Origin: DASSNU01 sp035701265
Lineage (GTDB): Bacteria; Gemmatimonadota; Gemmatimonadetes; Gemmatimonadales; Gemmatimonadaceae
Direction of reading: 5' to 3'
Assembly (NCBI GenBank): GCA_035701265.1
Contig: DASSNU010000020.1
Coordinates: 1-64,000, forward strand
Length of the DNA: 64,000 nucleotides
Each line of letters starts with the position of its first letter. Within the stretch, counting starts at the first letter, position 1. The translations under genes were made by a program, and so were the position numbers. Shown here piece after piece: positions 10,101-16,828 of the stretch. The notes beneath the pieces are model-generated. The model saw only the letters and a program-made list of their open reading frames with translations. It made no database searches and had not been told where the DNA came from.

Positions 10101-11133
10101 CCGCGAGCGAGCGCGTGGTCGTCACCGGGCGGAAGAGCCCCGCGTCGGTCGTCTGCACCTGCGGCGCCGTGATCGTAGCAACCGCGCCGTAGGCATCGTA
10201 CGCAATATCCGTCTGTGCCCCGGTGCGATCGGTCTGAGTCACCACCCGGTGCTGGGCGTTGTAGGTGGCTTGAAGTCCGTTCACGCCGTCCGGATCGACG
10301 ATCGTGGTGAGCTCACCATTGGCATTGTAGATGAAGTGCACCTGCCGGTTGCCCGGATCCGTGATCGTGTTGAGCTTGCCCGCCGCGCCATAGCTCCCGT
10401 TCACCCCATAGCTCAAGGTGATCACCTTGCCGGCCGGATCCGTGATCGTCGCCACCTGGGACGTCCCGCTCACGTAGGTGAAGCTCGTCGCATTCCCGTA
10501 GCGATCCTTCACGTTGAGCAAGTTGCCATCAGCGAGGAAGCTCGCCACGGTGCCATTGAGGAGCCGGTACTCGTACTTGGTGCCGTCTGCCTTGGTGGTG
10601 GCGAGCCGGACAAGCGTGTTGAAGTCCCCGGCCGGGCTCACGTAGGTGCAGTCCCCGCTACAGGTGGGCGGACCGAAGTACTCCATCCCCGTCCCGGCGG
10701 TGAGCACCAGCCCGCTATCGCTCTGCGGGAGGAGGTGCATCATCCCCGCGAGCACCCAGCCGTAGCCGTACGCGCTTGACGCTTCGTTCCGGACCAGGAC
10801 CCGCACCGAGGCAGTGCTCTCCATCATCTGCGCCCCCCACCAGTTCCGGACGACGGCCGTGTACGTGTACGCCCCGGTGCTGAGGCCGCTTGCATCAAAC
10901 TGCGCGGCGAGGCGGGTGACGCCGGCTCCTGAGGTATAGAAGAGCTCGGTCGTCGTGGTCCCGTTGGCGAGTTTCAGCGGGACGTAGCTCCCGTCCGGCC
11001 GCTTGAGCTTCAAGGACATCTGGCTGGGTGCCGTGCTCGAATTGGCATCCACGTCGAGCGAGACGAAGCCGGTGGGCACAGCCATCTGGCTCGTGTAGAC
11101 CAAGCCCACGGAGCGTGGCGCATCGAGACTCAC
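7189..11133 (-). CDS. RHS/YD-repeat protein, main part, with C-terminal zinc-peptidase-like tail
   Basis: This 1314-residue frame carries dozens of YD-type repeats (about residues 120-1060), such as YDSRGRVLTVHDPLGH and YDALGRL-like units. The RHS core follows with RARYYDPDVGRFISEDPIGL and a closing DPAGL near residue 1116. RHS repeats form a hollow shell that encloses a variable C-terminal effector. Here the last 198 residues (7189-7785) are unlike the repeats and contain HEEAH at residues 1287-1291 (7261-7275), a zincin-type metal site, followed by acidic candidates for a third ligand (DHNDEADQE). The start at 11133 is artificial: this frame continues upstream and joins the secreted N-terminal part at 11154-11831 through a one-base frameshift. 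The tail is the least GC-rich part, as expected for exchangeable toxin tips. The toxin role is inferred. Confidence 0.85.
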   Translation of the reverse strand: MSLDAPRSVGLVYTSQMAVPTGFVSLDVDANSSTAPSQMSLKLKRPDGSYVPLKLANGTTTTELFYTSGAGVTRLAAQFDASGLSTGAYTYTAVVRNWWGAQMMESTASVRVLVRNEASSAYGYGWVLAGMMHLLPQSDSGLVLTAGTGMEYFGPPTCSGDCTYVSPAGDFNTLVRLATTKADGTKYEYRLLNGTVASFLADGNLLNVKDRYGNATSFTYVSGTSQVATITDPAGKVITLSYGVNGSYGAAGKLNTITDPGNRQVHFIYNANGELTTIVDPDGVNGLQATYNAQHRVVTQTDRTGAQTDIAYDAYGAVATITAPQVQTTDAGLFRPVTTTRSLAAAMLPLTGTGGSSTSPARRVIPDSATLVVTDPKGAVSRTRVDRFGAPTYVEAIDVQGTKQVTRMTYDTLGRLTQATNPKNISSWQTYTGLDLTKTVDAGTITEYTYESTYHQVKTVTVNGVLQQTNVYGLNGRLDSTKVDTMVTKYTYDSRGRVLTVHDPLGHQTSAVYASTGFQNTQSMTAPTGTGANGTTSLTYDSYGRVASTTDPLAHTLSTSYDLLNRTTSLTQPGSVTTTFGFDDVHRRYTTTDAKTHTYTDSLNALGWVVRKTDPRGGTEQFQYDRDGNVTIYTNRRGQQIVTTYDLLDRPVTRVADDDTTRFAYDSLLTWASVSNEESTDTVFSDGNGRVAKVVTVRDSTYTLTSTYASGFRTSLKVSGPGGSRLITYGQDALQRFYFLQTFVPRAMSVSYNSDDLLSEIRLPTSPSAASRLTETATYNSAHLPTTLAYDQGLNAALGRRYAYDKLNRIDTATRGTPAETGIYQDETQRTLAYNTLGQLTSYTDKHNWQEAGDFICPDPFDVFSCYYETFSHSDLLRSESYTYDNVGNRTDHAATYESTSNRLLSFNGYTLSYDADGNLTSKSKTGFSETFTWNSLGQLTQVVKNGVTTTFGYDGFGRRVRKTTGSTTTRYLWDGDDLVDELDGSGHPIREYAYFPGTDQPYSVRRASDSTVYFYVREAPGHVVALVDTTNQVVDTYEYSPYGTLLSSTEAVAQPLKYMGRELDSETGLYYVRARYYDPDVGRFISEDPIGLNGGINPYAYAAGDPLNTRDPAGLCQRVAFMVIDTAAGGGLDTTYATRNVCGGGGQSTFENILNIVVSQFGVGSGALLFWSGGGDCGPGWYATAIPGLQHVRRFKDHAQETAAKWCTDMLQRAQDMVAKYDATCRSYGVDFSNRLAHDQVMFNAQDVVMLNGHNKVTFGESAAPFVYLTYHAFNTSAQLLRTLFHEEAHLVGGFSDHNDEADQEAGRCVDAF

Positions 11134-11153
11134 GTAGGCCGGCGTCGTGTAGC

Positions 11154-11831
11154 TTAAGCCTGCCCCGCAGTCGGGGCAGCTCGCGGCATCCCGGAGGTCG
11201 TTGTGGTGCGGCGTGAGCGCGATGAGTGGCGCCCCCTGTGTTGGCGGCGGGGCGGCGGGCTGTAGGTGTAGGTCACGTTCGTGGTATCGCAGAGCCCATC
11301 GCTGTCACAGACGTGCGCTGAGACCTGGTTGCCCGAGCCCGTCTGGAGATGGATGGTCTGCATGGCCCGCCCGCTCGCCCCATTGGGATCGAGGCCCAAG
11401 ACGAAGGCTGATCCCGTGGCGCCGGTCAGGGTGACGCTAAAGCTCGCCGCATTGATCGCGTGGTCATCGTTCACGCTCACGGTGACCGCGAGATCGGCCC
11501 CCGAGACGGTGCCGCCCGACGGCGTGATGTCGATATGAGGGAGCTCGTTGGGACACGGCGGATTGACCGAGGTACACTCGATCTGCGCGTGGGCGGCAGG
11601 CGTGGCAGCGAGCAGGAGCGCAACTGCCAGCACTCCTGCCGCGAGCACTCCCGCCGCACGCTTCAGGATGGTGCCGGGCGTGGTGATCGGCCCGGCTGAG
11701 GAGCGGCGATGCCCAGCGCCGGGTGGAGCGACGGGTTCCACAGCATCGAAGCACCTGGGAACACGGACCACGGCACGTGTCCCAGTATCTGTCCGAGTAC
11801 GCGCGCGAGCAAACCACACGGGCGTCCACAT
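11154..11831 (-). CDS. N-terminal part of the RHS protein (signal peptide and Ig-like domain), frameshifted
   Basis: The frame encodes a Sec signal (ILKRAAGVLAAGVLAVALLL ending ATPAAHAQ) and then a cysteine-containing Ig/cadherin-like beta domain (PHIDITPSGGTVSGADLAV to TNVTYTY), after which it turns into arginine-rich nonsense. Shifting frame at the C-run (plus strand 11249-11252) lets it continue as PPPTQGAPLIALTPHHNDLR straight into the RHS repeats, so this and the 7189-11133 frame were one gene. ATG 11831 has GGAG at good spacing, but that start leaves about 50 residues before the signal. The break may be a sequencing error, a real mutation, or a switching site. The protein is exported to or through the periplasm. 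Confidence 0.7.
   Translation of the reverse strand: MWTPVWFARARTRTDTGTRAVVRVPRCFDAVEPVAPPGAGHRRSSAGPITTPGTILKRAAGVLAAGVLAVALLLAATPAAHAQIECTSVNPPCPNELPHIDITPSGGTVSGADLAVTVSVNDDHAINAASFSVTLTGATGSAFVLGLDPNGASGRAMQTIHLQTGSGNQVSAHVCDSDGLCDTTNVTYTYSPPPRRQHRGRHSSRSRRTTTTSGMPRAAPTAGQA
11249..11252 (-). other. One-base frameshift site in the RHS gene
   Basis: On the coding strand the sequence is CCG CCG CCC CGC CGC CAA in the signal-peptide frame, but CCG CCG CCA ACA in the repeat frame. Adding a single C to this four-C run joins the two frames with a proline-rich linker. Nothing else near the junction needs changing. Confidence 0.75.
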
Positions 11832-12235
11832 GGGAAATCTCCAGCGTCGGAACGGTGAGCGTCATCGCCAGCCGGCCACGCGGAAGGCACACGGAGTGCC
11901 AACCCCGTAGACGAGCTAACCTCTTGGAACGGAGGCTCTTCCACGCCGGAGCGCTTTCGCCGGTCATCCGGTTTTCGCGCGAATTCGCGCGAATTCGCGC
12001 GAAAACCGGATGGCGTGCGAACGGAAGCCACGCGACGTCGCGGCATCGAAGGGGAAAGCCGCCCCCTGTTCCTCTCACCGGAAGGAGACGCGCCCTGGTG
12101 ACGCACCATGTGGTGGCGATGGCGCGCCCACGCGCACTATATCGCGTCATCTTCAGCACCAAGGTCGCTTACACGTGCGCCTGAGGCGCGCGGTGATGGT
12201 CGCTGCGTCGTCATCTCCGCCCCACTCCCGCCCGC
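11832..12235. other. Divergent intergenic region upstream of the RHS gene
   Basis: About 400 bases lie between the RHS start and the gene at 12248. Open frames here run through the long palindrome and look non-coding. The region should hold the RHS promoter, but I cannot point to a clear -35/-10 pair for it. Confidence 0.4.
11965..12012. repeat. 48-bp perfect palindrome with internal GAATTCGCGC repeats
   Basis: Bases 11965-11988 are the exact reverse complement of 11989-12012. The arms begin CATCCGGTTTTCGCGCG, and the centre contains two tandem copies of GAATTCGCGC (11981-12000). It sits between the RHS gene and a conserved gene, both pointing outward, so it is not a terminator for either. 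It may be a REP-like dispersed element, a recombination or attachment site, or a regulator site. No transposase gene is beside it. Confidence 0.85.
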
Positions 12236-12241
12236 TATATT
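12236..12241 (+). promoter_or_regulatory. TATATT -10 element of a likely leaderless transcript
   Basis: TATATT is followed by exactly six bases and then the ATG at 12248, which would place the transcript start on the start codon. GGAG at 12242-12245 lies inside this gap and would not be transcribed if the promoter is used. Confidence 0.5.
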
Positions 12242-12247
12242 GGAGAC

Positions 12248-12751
12248 ATGCCAATCGTCGACTTTCACACACTCCCCGACGACGCCCGCGTGTGGGTGTT
12301 CGGGATCGACCGCGTGCTGGACAGCTCGGCCGCCGGCCGGCTCCTCGTGGCCACCGATATCTTCCTCGAAGGGTGGGCCGCGCACGGGGTCCCGCTCCAC
12401 GCCGCGCGCGCGTGGCGCGACGACCGCTTTCTCGTTATCGCGGTGGACCAGTCGGGCGAAGGCGCCTCCGGTTGCTCCATCGACGGGCTCTTCCGCGCGC
12501 TCGGCTCCCTGGAGCGCGAGCTGGGGATCTCCCTGCGCGGCGGCGGCCGTGTCTTCTACCGCACGCCCAAGGGGGACATCGCCTGCGTCTCGCGCGACGA
12601 ATTCGCCGAGCGCGCGAGTGCCGGCGAGATCACGGCGGACACGCCCGTCTTCGACACGAGCATCACGTCGCTGGGTGACTTCCGCCGCGACTTCGAGCGC
12701 CCCGCCTCGCGCTCCTGGCACGCGCAGCTCGCCGACAGCCTGCCGGGCTGA
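12248..12751 (+). CDS. Conserved hypothetical protein often mislabelled 'ABC transporter ATPase'
   Basis: The 167-residue soluble protein matches a family common in Bacteroidota and relatives, with the order RVWVF (res. 14-18), a hydrophobic helix then W-AHG (about 44-48), a central DQ...ASGCSID block (about 76-88) and RVFYR (about 104). Database copies are often named ABC transporter ATPase, but there is no Walker A or B motif and no ATPase signature, so that name should not be copied. The invariant-looking Cys and Asp in SGCSID might be functional. It is expressed alone, probably from a leaderless promoter, and faces convergently the methyltransferase operon. The function is unknown. Confidence 0.8.
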   Translation: MPIVDFHTLPDDARVWVFGIDRVLDSSAAGRLLVATDIFLEGWAAHGVPLHAARAWRDDRFLVIAVDQSGEGASGCSIDGLFRALGSLERELGISLRGGGRVFYRTPKGDIACVSRDEFAERASAGEITADTPVFDTSITSLGDFRRDFERPASRSWHAQLADSLPG

Positions 12752-12795
12752 GCGCCCGGGTGCCCGCACACGGTGGTGGTGCGGAGCGCGCGCCG

Positions 12796-13596
12796 CTACC
12801 GCACCGCCTCCACGATCACGCTCCGCGAGGTGAGCATCCCCACGCTGTTCAGGTGCGGGAGCAGCTCGGCGTTCTCCTCCAGCGTGAGCGCGCTCAACTT
12901 GCGCCGCCACCGCCGCTGCGCGCCGGCGTGCATCGCGGCCACGAGCGGGCCGAGCAGGATCCCCAGCGCCATGGCGGACCGTTTGCGCCGGTCGAAGTGC
13001 GGCACCACGCTCCGAAATCCGGCGCGGCGCAGCGCGTACGCCAGGTAGTAGAATGTGATCGGATGAATGTGCCCGCTCGTGTGGATCGCATCGGTGGACG
13101 ACAGCGAGAGCGGATCGAACAGCAGCCAGAAGCCGGAGTGCAGGAAGCGGAGCCGGGAGTTGATGTTGAGCAGGTTGGGCGTCGTGATGAACACGCGTCC
13201 TCCGGGCTTCACCACGCGGAACAGCTCGCGCGTGAGCGCGAACGGATCCTCCACGTGCTCCACCACTTCGATGCACACCACCGCATCGAAGGCGCTGTCC
13301 GCGTACGGCAGCGGCACACCGGGCACCAGCCGGTCGCAGCGGATGCCGGTGTACGCGAACTGTTCCGGATATGGATCGCACGCCGCGAGCGCCGTCGCGG
13401 GATCGACAGCCCCCTGCTCCTGCACGTAGCGACCGGCCAGCTCGGCGAAGTATCCCTGTCCCGCCCCCACGTCGAGCACGCGCCCGCGCGGCAGCACGCC
13501 CCGCTCCATCAGCAGCTCGAGCACGCGCGCATTGGTCCGTCCATGCGACAGCGCGCGCGGACCCTCTGCGGACGACCGCTCGACGGGCACGCTCAC
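12796..13596 (-). CDS. Class I SAM-dependent methyltransferase
   Basis: The 266-residue protein has the methyltransferase glycine-rich loop VLDVGAGQGYFAELAG, an acidic second strand (ACDPYPE), the CIEVVEHVEDP block and LFRVVKPGGRVFITTPN, the order seen in Methyltransf_11/23 enzymes such as UbiE-like and sugar or glycan methylases. The substrate is unknown. The start is GTG at 13596, whose last two bases overlap the TGA of the upstream aldolase gene (GTGA), showing translational coupling; longer frames upstream are arginine-rich and overlap that gene fully. It is the last gene of the sufE-epimerase-aldolase operon, which suggests a shared small-molecule or surface-sugar pathway. Confidence 0.85.
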   Translation of the reverse strand: MSVPVERSSAEGPRALSHGRTNARVLELLMERGVLPRGRVLDVGAGQGYFAELAGRYVQEQGAVDPATALAACDPYPEQFAYTGIRCDRLVPGVPLPYADSAFDAVVCIEVVEHVEDPFALTRELFRVVKPGGRVFITTPNLLNINSRLRFLHSGFWLLFDPLSLSSTDAIHTSGHIHPITFYYLAYALRRAGFRSVVPHFDRRKRSAMALGILLGPLVAAMHAGAQRRWRRKLSALTLEENAELLPHLNSVGMLTSRSVIVEAVR

Positions 13597-14642
13597 GCGA
13601 GCCACTCCTCCAGGTGGGCGGCGACGAAGTCGTTGTCGGTGAGCTCCGGGTAGGCGCGCAGCACGCGGTCGATCTCCTCCATCTGTCCGCGTCCCAACCC
13701 CTCGCACGGGTCCAGGCACCACGTGCCCGCCAGCAGCCCCTGCCGGCGAAGGATCTCGTGGATGCCGGCGATGCTCCCGGCGAAACCGTTCCGCACATCG
13801 AAGATCGCGCCGTTCGCGTCGGTGAGCGCCGCGCCAAGGCGCATCCACTCGGCGTCGACGGCGTCGCCATCGCGTATGGTGCGCACGGCATCGAGCATCT
13901 CCACCGCGCGGCGCGTCCACACCGCCCACTGGCCGAGCAGTCCCCCCACGATGCGGACCGGCGTCCTCCCGCCACGCACGGAAAATGGGAAGCGTGCGAG
14001 AAGGTCCCCCACGATGTGGTCGTCGTTCCCCGTGTACAGCGCTACGTCACTCCGGCCAGCCTCCGCCACGGCGCGCACCACGTCGAGCGTGCGATAGCGA
14101 TCGAAGGGAGCGATCTTGATCGCGACGAGATTCTCGATCTCCGCCAGCGCGCGCCAGAAGGCTGAGCCCAGATGGCGCCCGCCCACGGCGGGTTGCAGGT
14201 AGAACGCGAAGATCGGGATCACCTCCGCCACCGCGCGGCAGTGCTCCACCATCGCCGCATCTGACGCGTCCCCCCACGCGCCCAGGCTCACCAACGCCGC
14301 GTCGTAGCACAGCTCGCGCGCGATGCGCGCCTCCGCGAGCGCCTGTTTGGTGCGCCCCACCACGCCGGCGATGAGCGCGACGTGCGAACGAGCTTCGGCG
14401 CGCACCGTCTCCGCGGCGAGCTCGAGCACAGGACGGTAGAGCCCGTGCGCGAGATCGCGGATGGCGAACTGCGTGGTGTGCACCCCCACGGCCAATCCGC
14501 CCGCGCCCGCCGCCAGATAGTATCGCGTGAGTGCGCGCTGCCGCCGCTCGTCCAGCGTGCGCGCCGGCGTGAGTGCGAGCGGGTGCGCGGGGATCACCTG
14601 CCCGGCCAGCAGATGCGAACGCAGCGCGTCAGAAGCGGCCAT
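13593..14642 (-). CDS. DapA-superfamily (dihydrodipicolinate synthase-like) aldolase
   Basis: The 349-residue TIM-barrel protein resembles the DHDPS/N-acetylneuraminate lyase family, which forms a Schiff base between a lysine and a 2-keto acid. The catalytic lysine is probably the K in ENLVAIKIAPF and the helper tyrosine that in IFAFYLQPAVGG. It is about 50 residues longer than typical DapA (about 295) and lacks the usual GTTGE phosphate loop, having AGAGGLAVGVHTTQF in that place, so lysine synthesis is unlikely. ATG 14642 begins 14 bases before the end of the epimerase gene, and its own TGA overlaps the methyltransferase start. Pairing with an NAD-dependent epimerase points to breakdown or making of an unusual sugar acid. 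Confidence 0.82.
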   Translation of the reverse strand: MAASDALRSHLLAGQVIPAHPLALTPARTLDERRQRALTRYYLAAGAGGLAVGVHTTQFAIRDLAHGLYRPVLELAAETVRAEARSHVALIAGVVGRTKQALAEARIARELCYDAALVSLGAWGDASDAAMVEHCRAVAEVIPIFAFYLQPAVGGRHLGSAFWRALAEIENLVAIKIAPFDRYRTLDVVRAVAEAGRSDVALYTGNDDHIVGDLLARFPFSVRGGRTPVRIVGGLLGQWAVWTRRAVEMLDAVRTIRDGDAVDAEWMRLGAALTDANGAIFDVRNGFAGSIAGIHEILRRQGLLAGTWCLDPCEGLGRGQMEEIDRVLRAYPELTDNDFVAAHLEEWLA

Positions 14643-15663
14643 CGCGCGCCTGGAAGTGCGTGGGCTTGCCGAGCAGCGGACGTTCCGCACGCACCCACTC
14701 CGCCGTCATGGTGATCATCTCATCGAGCGACACGGTGGGCGCGCCGAACCTCTGGTGCGCGAGCGTGGCGTCGCTCAGCAGCGCGTCGTCGCGCTCGGTC
14801 CCTACCACACGCGGCGTGCGGTCGAGCAGCTCGCCGAAGCGCTGCGCCACCGAGCGCACGCTCACCGTTTCGCGTCCCGTCACGTTGATCACGAAGGGAG
14901 GCACGCTCGCGTGCGCCAGACAGCGAACGGCCCACGCGTTCGCGTCTCCCTGCCAGATGACGTTCACGGAGCCCATCCCCACATCCACCGGCTCTCCGCG
15001 CCAGACGGCGGCGGCGATGTCGGTCAGCACGCCGTAGCGGAGCGCGATGGCGTAGTTGAGCCGCACGATGGCCGTCGGCGTGCCGTAGCGCGCTGCGTGA
15101 TACTCGAGCACGCGCTCACGACCGAGGCACGACGCGGCGTATTCCCCCACCGGCGCGGGGGCGTCGCTCTCTCGCGCGCCGCCGCTCGCCACGCGCACGA
15201 GCGGATAGATGTTGCCCGTGGAGAACGCCACGAAGCACACGCCGGCGCCCGCGTAGCGCTCCGCGGCGATGGCGGGCGCCACCGTGTTCATCATCCAGGT
15301 GACGGCGGGCGCATCGGTGGTGCCGAACTTCTGCCCCGCCATGTAGATCACGTTGGGCGCGTCGGGGAGTCGCGCCACCGCGCTCCGGTCGAGGAGATCG
15401 CACGCGATGGTCTCGATACCCTGTCGCTCCATCTCCTTGCGCGCCGCGGGGGCGGAGAAGCGCGAGACGGCGATCACGCGCGACGTGCTGCCGGCGTCGT
15501 CCATTGCGCGGCGCAGCATCCGTGCGAGCGATGGGCCCATCTTTCCGGCCGCGCCGAGCACGATCACGTCTCCCGGACACCGCTCGAGCGCACGCTGCAC
15601 CCCGGGCGTGGGACGGGAGAGCCGCTCGTCGAGCTCCTCTTCGGTGAGCGCCCCGCGTGGCAT
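14629..15663 (-). CDS. NAD-dependent epimerase/dehydratase family protein
   Basis: The 344-residue extended short-chain dehydrogenase has the nucleotide-binding loop VIVLGAAGKMGPSLAR (about 35-50), a following acidic/polar strand, FSTGNIYP where the catalytic Ser/Thr region lies, and IVRLNYAIALRYG. The usual YxxxK motif is replaced by EYAASCLGRERVLEY, where R takes the place of the lysine, so the chemistry may differ or be reduced. The start is ATG 15663, eight bases after the sufE stop; the longer frame is arginine-rich and buried in sufE. It is the second gene of a four-gene minus-strand operon with the DapA-like aldolase and a methyltransferase. The substrate is unknown. Confidence 0.82.
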   Translation of the reverse strand: MPRGALTEEELDERLSRPTPGVQRALERCPGDVIVLGAAGKMGPSLARMLRRAMDDAGSTSRVIAVSRFSAPAARKEMERQGIETIACDLLDRSAVARLPDAPNVIYMAGQKFGTTDAPAVTWMMNTVAPAIAAERYAGAGVCFVAFSTGNIYPLVRVASGGARESDAPAPVGEYAASCLGRERVLEYHAARYGTPTAIVRLNYAIALRYGVLTDIAAAVWRGEPVDVGMGSVNVIWQGDANAWAVRCLAHASVPPFVINVTGRETVSVRSVAQRFGELLDRTPRVVGTERDDALLSDATLAHQRFGAPTVSLDEMITMTAEWVRAERPLLGKPTHFQARDGRF

Positions 15664-15671
15664 GACGACGC

Positions 15672-16145
15672 TCAGGCGGCGCTCGCTTGCGCATCGCGCG
15701 CGTAGCGCTTGAGGCGCGCGATCATCGCGTCCAGGCCGATCTCGCGCGTCCCCAGTCCGATGCTCTCCATCACCGTGCGCACGAAGTCGGGGGGGATGGC
15801 GAGCGTCGTCTCGGGCGGCTCGTCGTTCACCGCCGAGAGAACGATCGCGAGGAAGGCGGCGATCGTGGGAGAGGTGCGCGTGTCGAGGTCCACGTAGTAG
15901 TGCATCCGCCCATCGTGGAACTCGGGGAAGATGTCCACGCGCGTCTGGCACTCGGGGATCGTGAACGCGCCGCGGTCCATCTCGAGAAAGCGATCGGGGA
16001 GCGGCTCGAGCTTCTTGGCGTACGACACCAGCGCTTGCATCTTCTCCTCACGCCCGAGCCGGCGAAAGCGCGCCAGCACGCGCTCGATCGAGGGCGGGAG
16101 GGCTGTGGCGGAGTGTGTCTGCTGGGGTGACGGCAATTCGGCCAT
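15672..16145 (-). CDS. sufE: SufE-like cysteine desulfuration protein
   Basis: This 157-residue protein matches SufE, the cytoplasmic partner of the cysteine desulfurase SufS, which accepts sulfur on a single cysteine for Fe-S cluster assembly. The acceptor is C66 in PECQTRVD, matching the family's GCQSxVW loop; upstream RFRRLGREEKMQALVSYAKK and downstream DEPPETTLAIPPDF are also characteristic. ATG 16145 is used because the longer frame adds an unrelated arginine/proline-rich stretch. No suf genes lie nearby. It leads an operon with sugar-like enzymes, an unusual neighbourhood. The family assignment is firm. Confidence 0.88.
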   Translation of the reverse strand: MAELPSPQQTHSATALPPSIERVLARFRRLGREEKMQALVSYAKKLEPLPDRFLEMDRGAFTIPECQTRVDIFPEFHDGRMHYYVDLDTRTSPTIAAFLAIVLSAVNDEPPETTLAIPPDFVRTVMESIGLGTREIGLDAMIARLKRYARDAQASAA

Positions 16146-16311
16146 GCCCGGACAAAAGCGGAGGCGGCCGGCGCCGTCAAGACGTGGCACGATTCCTCCG
16201 GCCACGCTCCACGCGTCGAACGCGCCAGACGGCGCGTAGCGCGCCCCGCATTGCAGGCACGGCGCGGGCGGGCGCATTCATTCACCAGATGGGAACCTCA
16301 GGAGAGACGAC

Positions 16312-16737
16312 ATGCCAACGCGGACGGCGAGTGCGGTGTGGGAGGGTGGCTTGCAGGGTGGGAAGGGGACGTATTCCGGCGCGAGCGGAATCTCCGGGAA
16401 CTATTCGTTCGGCTCCCGCTTCGAGAACGCGGGAGGATCGAACCCGGAGGAGTTGCTCGCTGCGGCGGAGGCCGCCTGCTACAGCATGGCGCTGAGCGCG
16501 GCGCTGGAGCGCGCGGGCACGCCCGCAACGCGCGTCGAGACGAAGGCGGCGTGTACCATCGACAAGGTGGGGGACGGCTTCAAGATCACGACCATGAAGC
16601 TCACCGTACGCGCCACCGTTCCCAAGGTGGACCGGGACACGTTCCAGAAGACGGCCGAGGCCACCAAGGACGGGTGCCCCGTCTCGGGCGCGCTCAAGGG
16701 GAACGTGAAGCTGGAACTGGACGCGCAGCTCGCCTGA
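16312..16737 (+). CDS. OsmC/Ohr-family peroxiredoxin
   Basis: The 141-residue protein is an OsmC-type thiol peroxidase that reduces organic hydroperoxides in the cytoplasm. Both redox cysteines are present: C56 in EAACYSMALS and C122 in KDGCPVSGAL. The N-terminal TASAVWEGGLQGGKG and the SNPEELLAAAEAAC block are typical of the OsmC (rather than Ohr) branch. AGGAGA lies just before ATG 16312. It is a single gene divergent from sufE; peroxide control is likely from the family, but no operator is recognisable. Confidence 0.9.
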   Translation: MPTRTASAVWEGGLQGGKGTYSGASGISGNYSFGSRFENAGGSNPEELLAAAEAACYSMALSAALERAGTPATRVETKAACTIDKVGDGFKITTMKLTVRATVPKVDRDTFQKTAEATKDGCPVSGALKGNVKLELDAQLA

Positions 16738-16828
16738 TGCGTGGCGCCGGCGGGGGGCGGGCGACGATCGGCTCGCCCCGCGTCCGCCGGCGCTTGACGA
16801 CCGGGGGGCGACGGCGTTAGTCAAGCGC

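Noticed and set aside
12248..12751. Annotation as an ABC transporter ATPase, the name common for this family in databases
   Set aside because: No Walker A, Walker B or signature motif is present.
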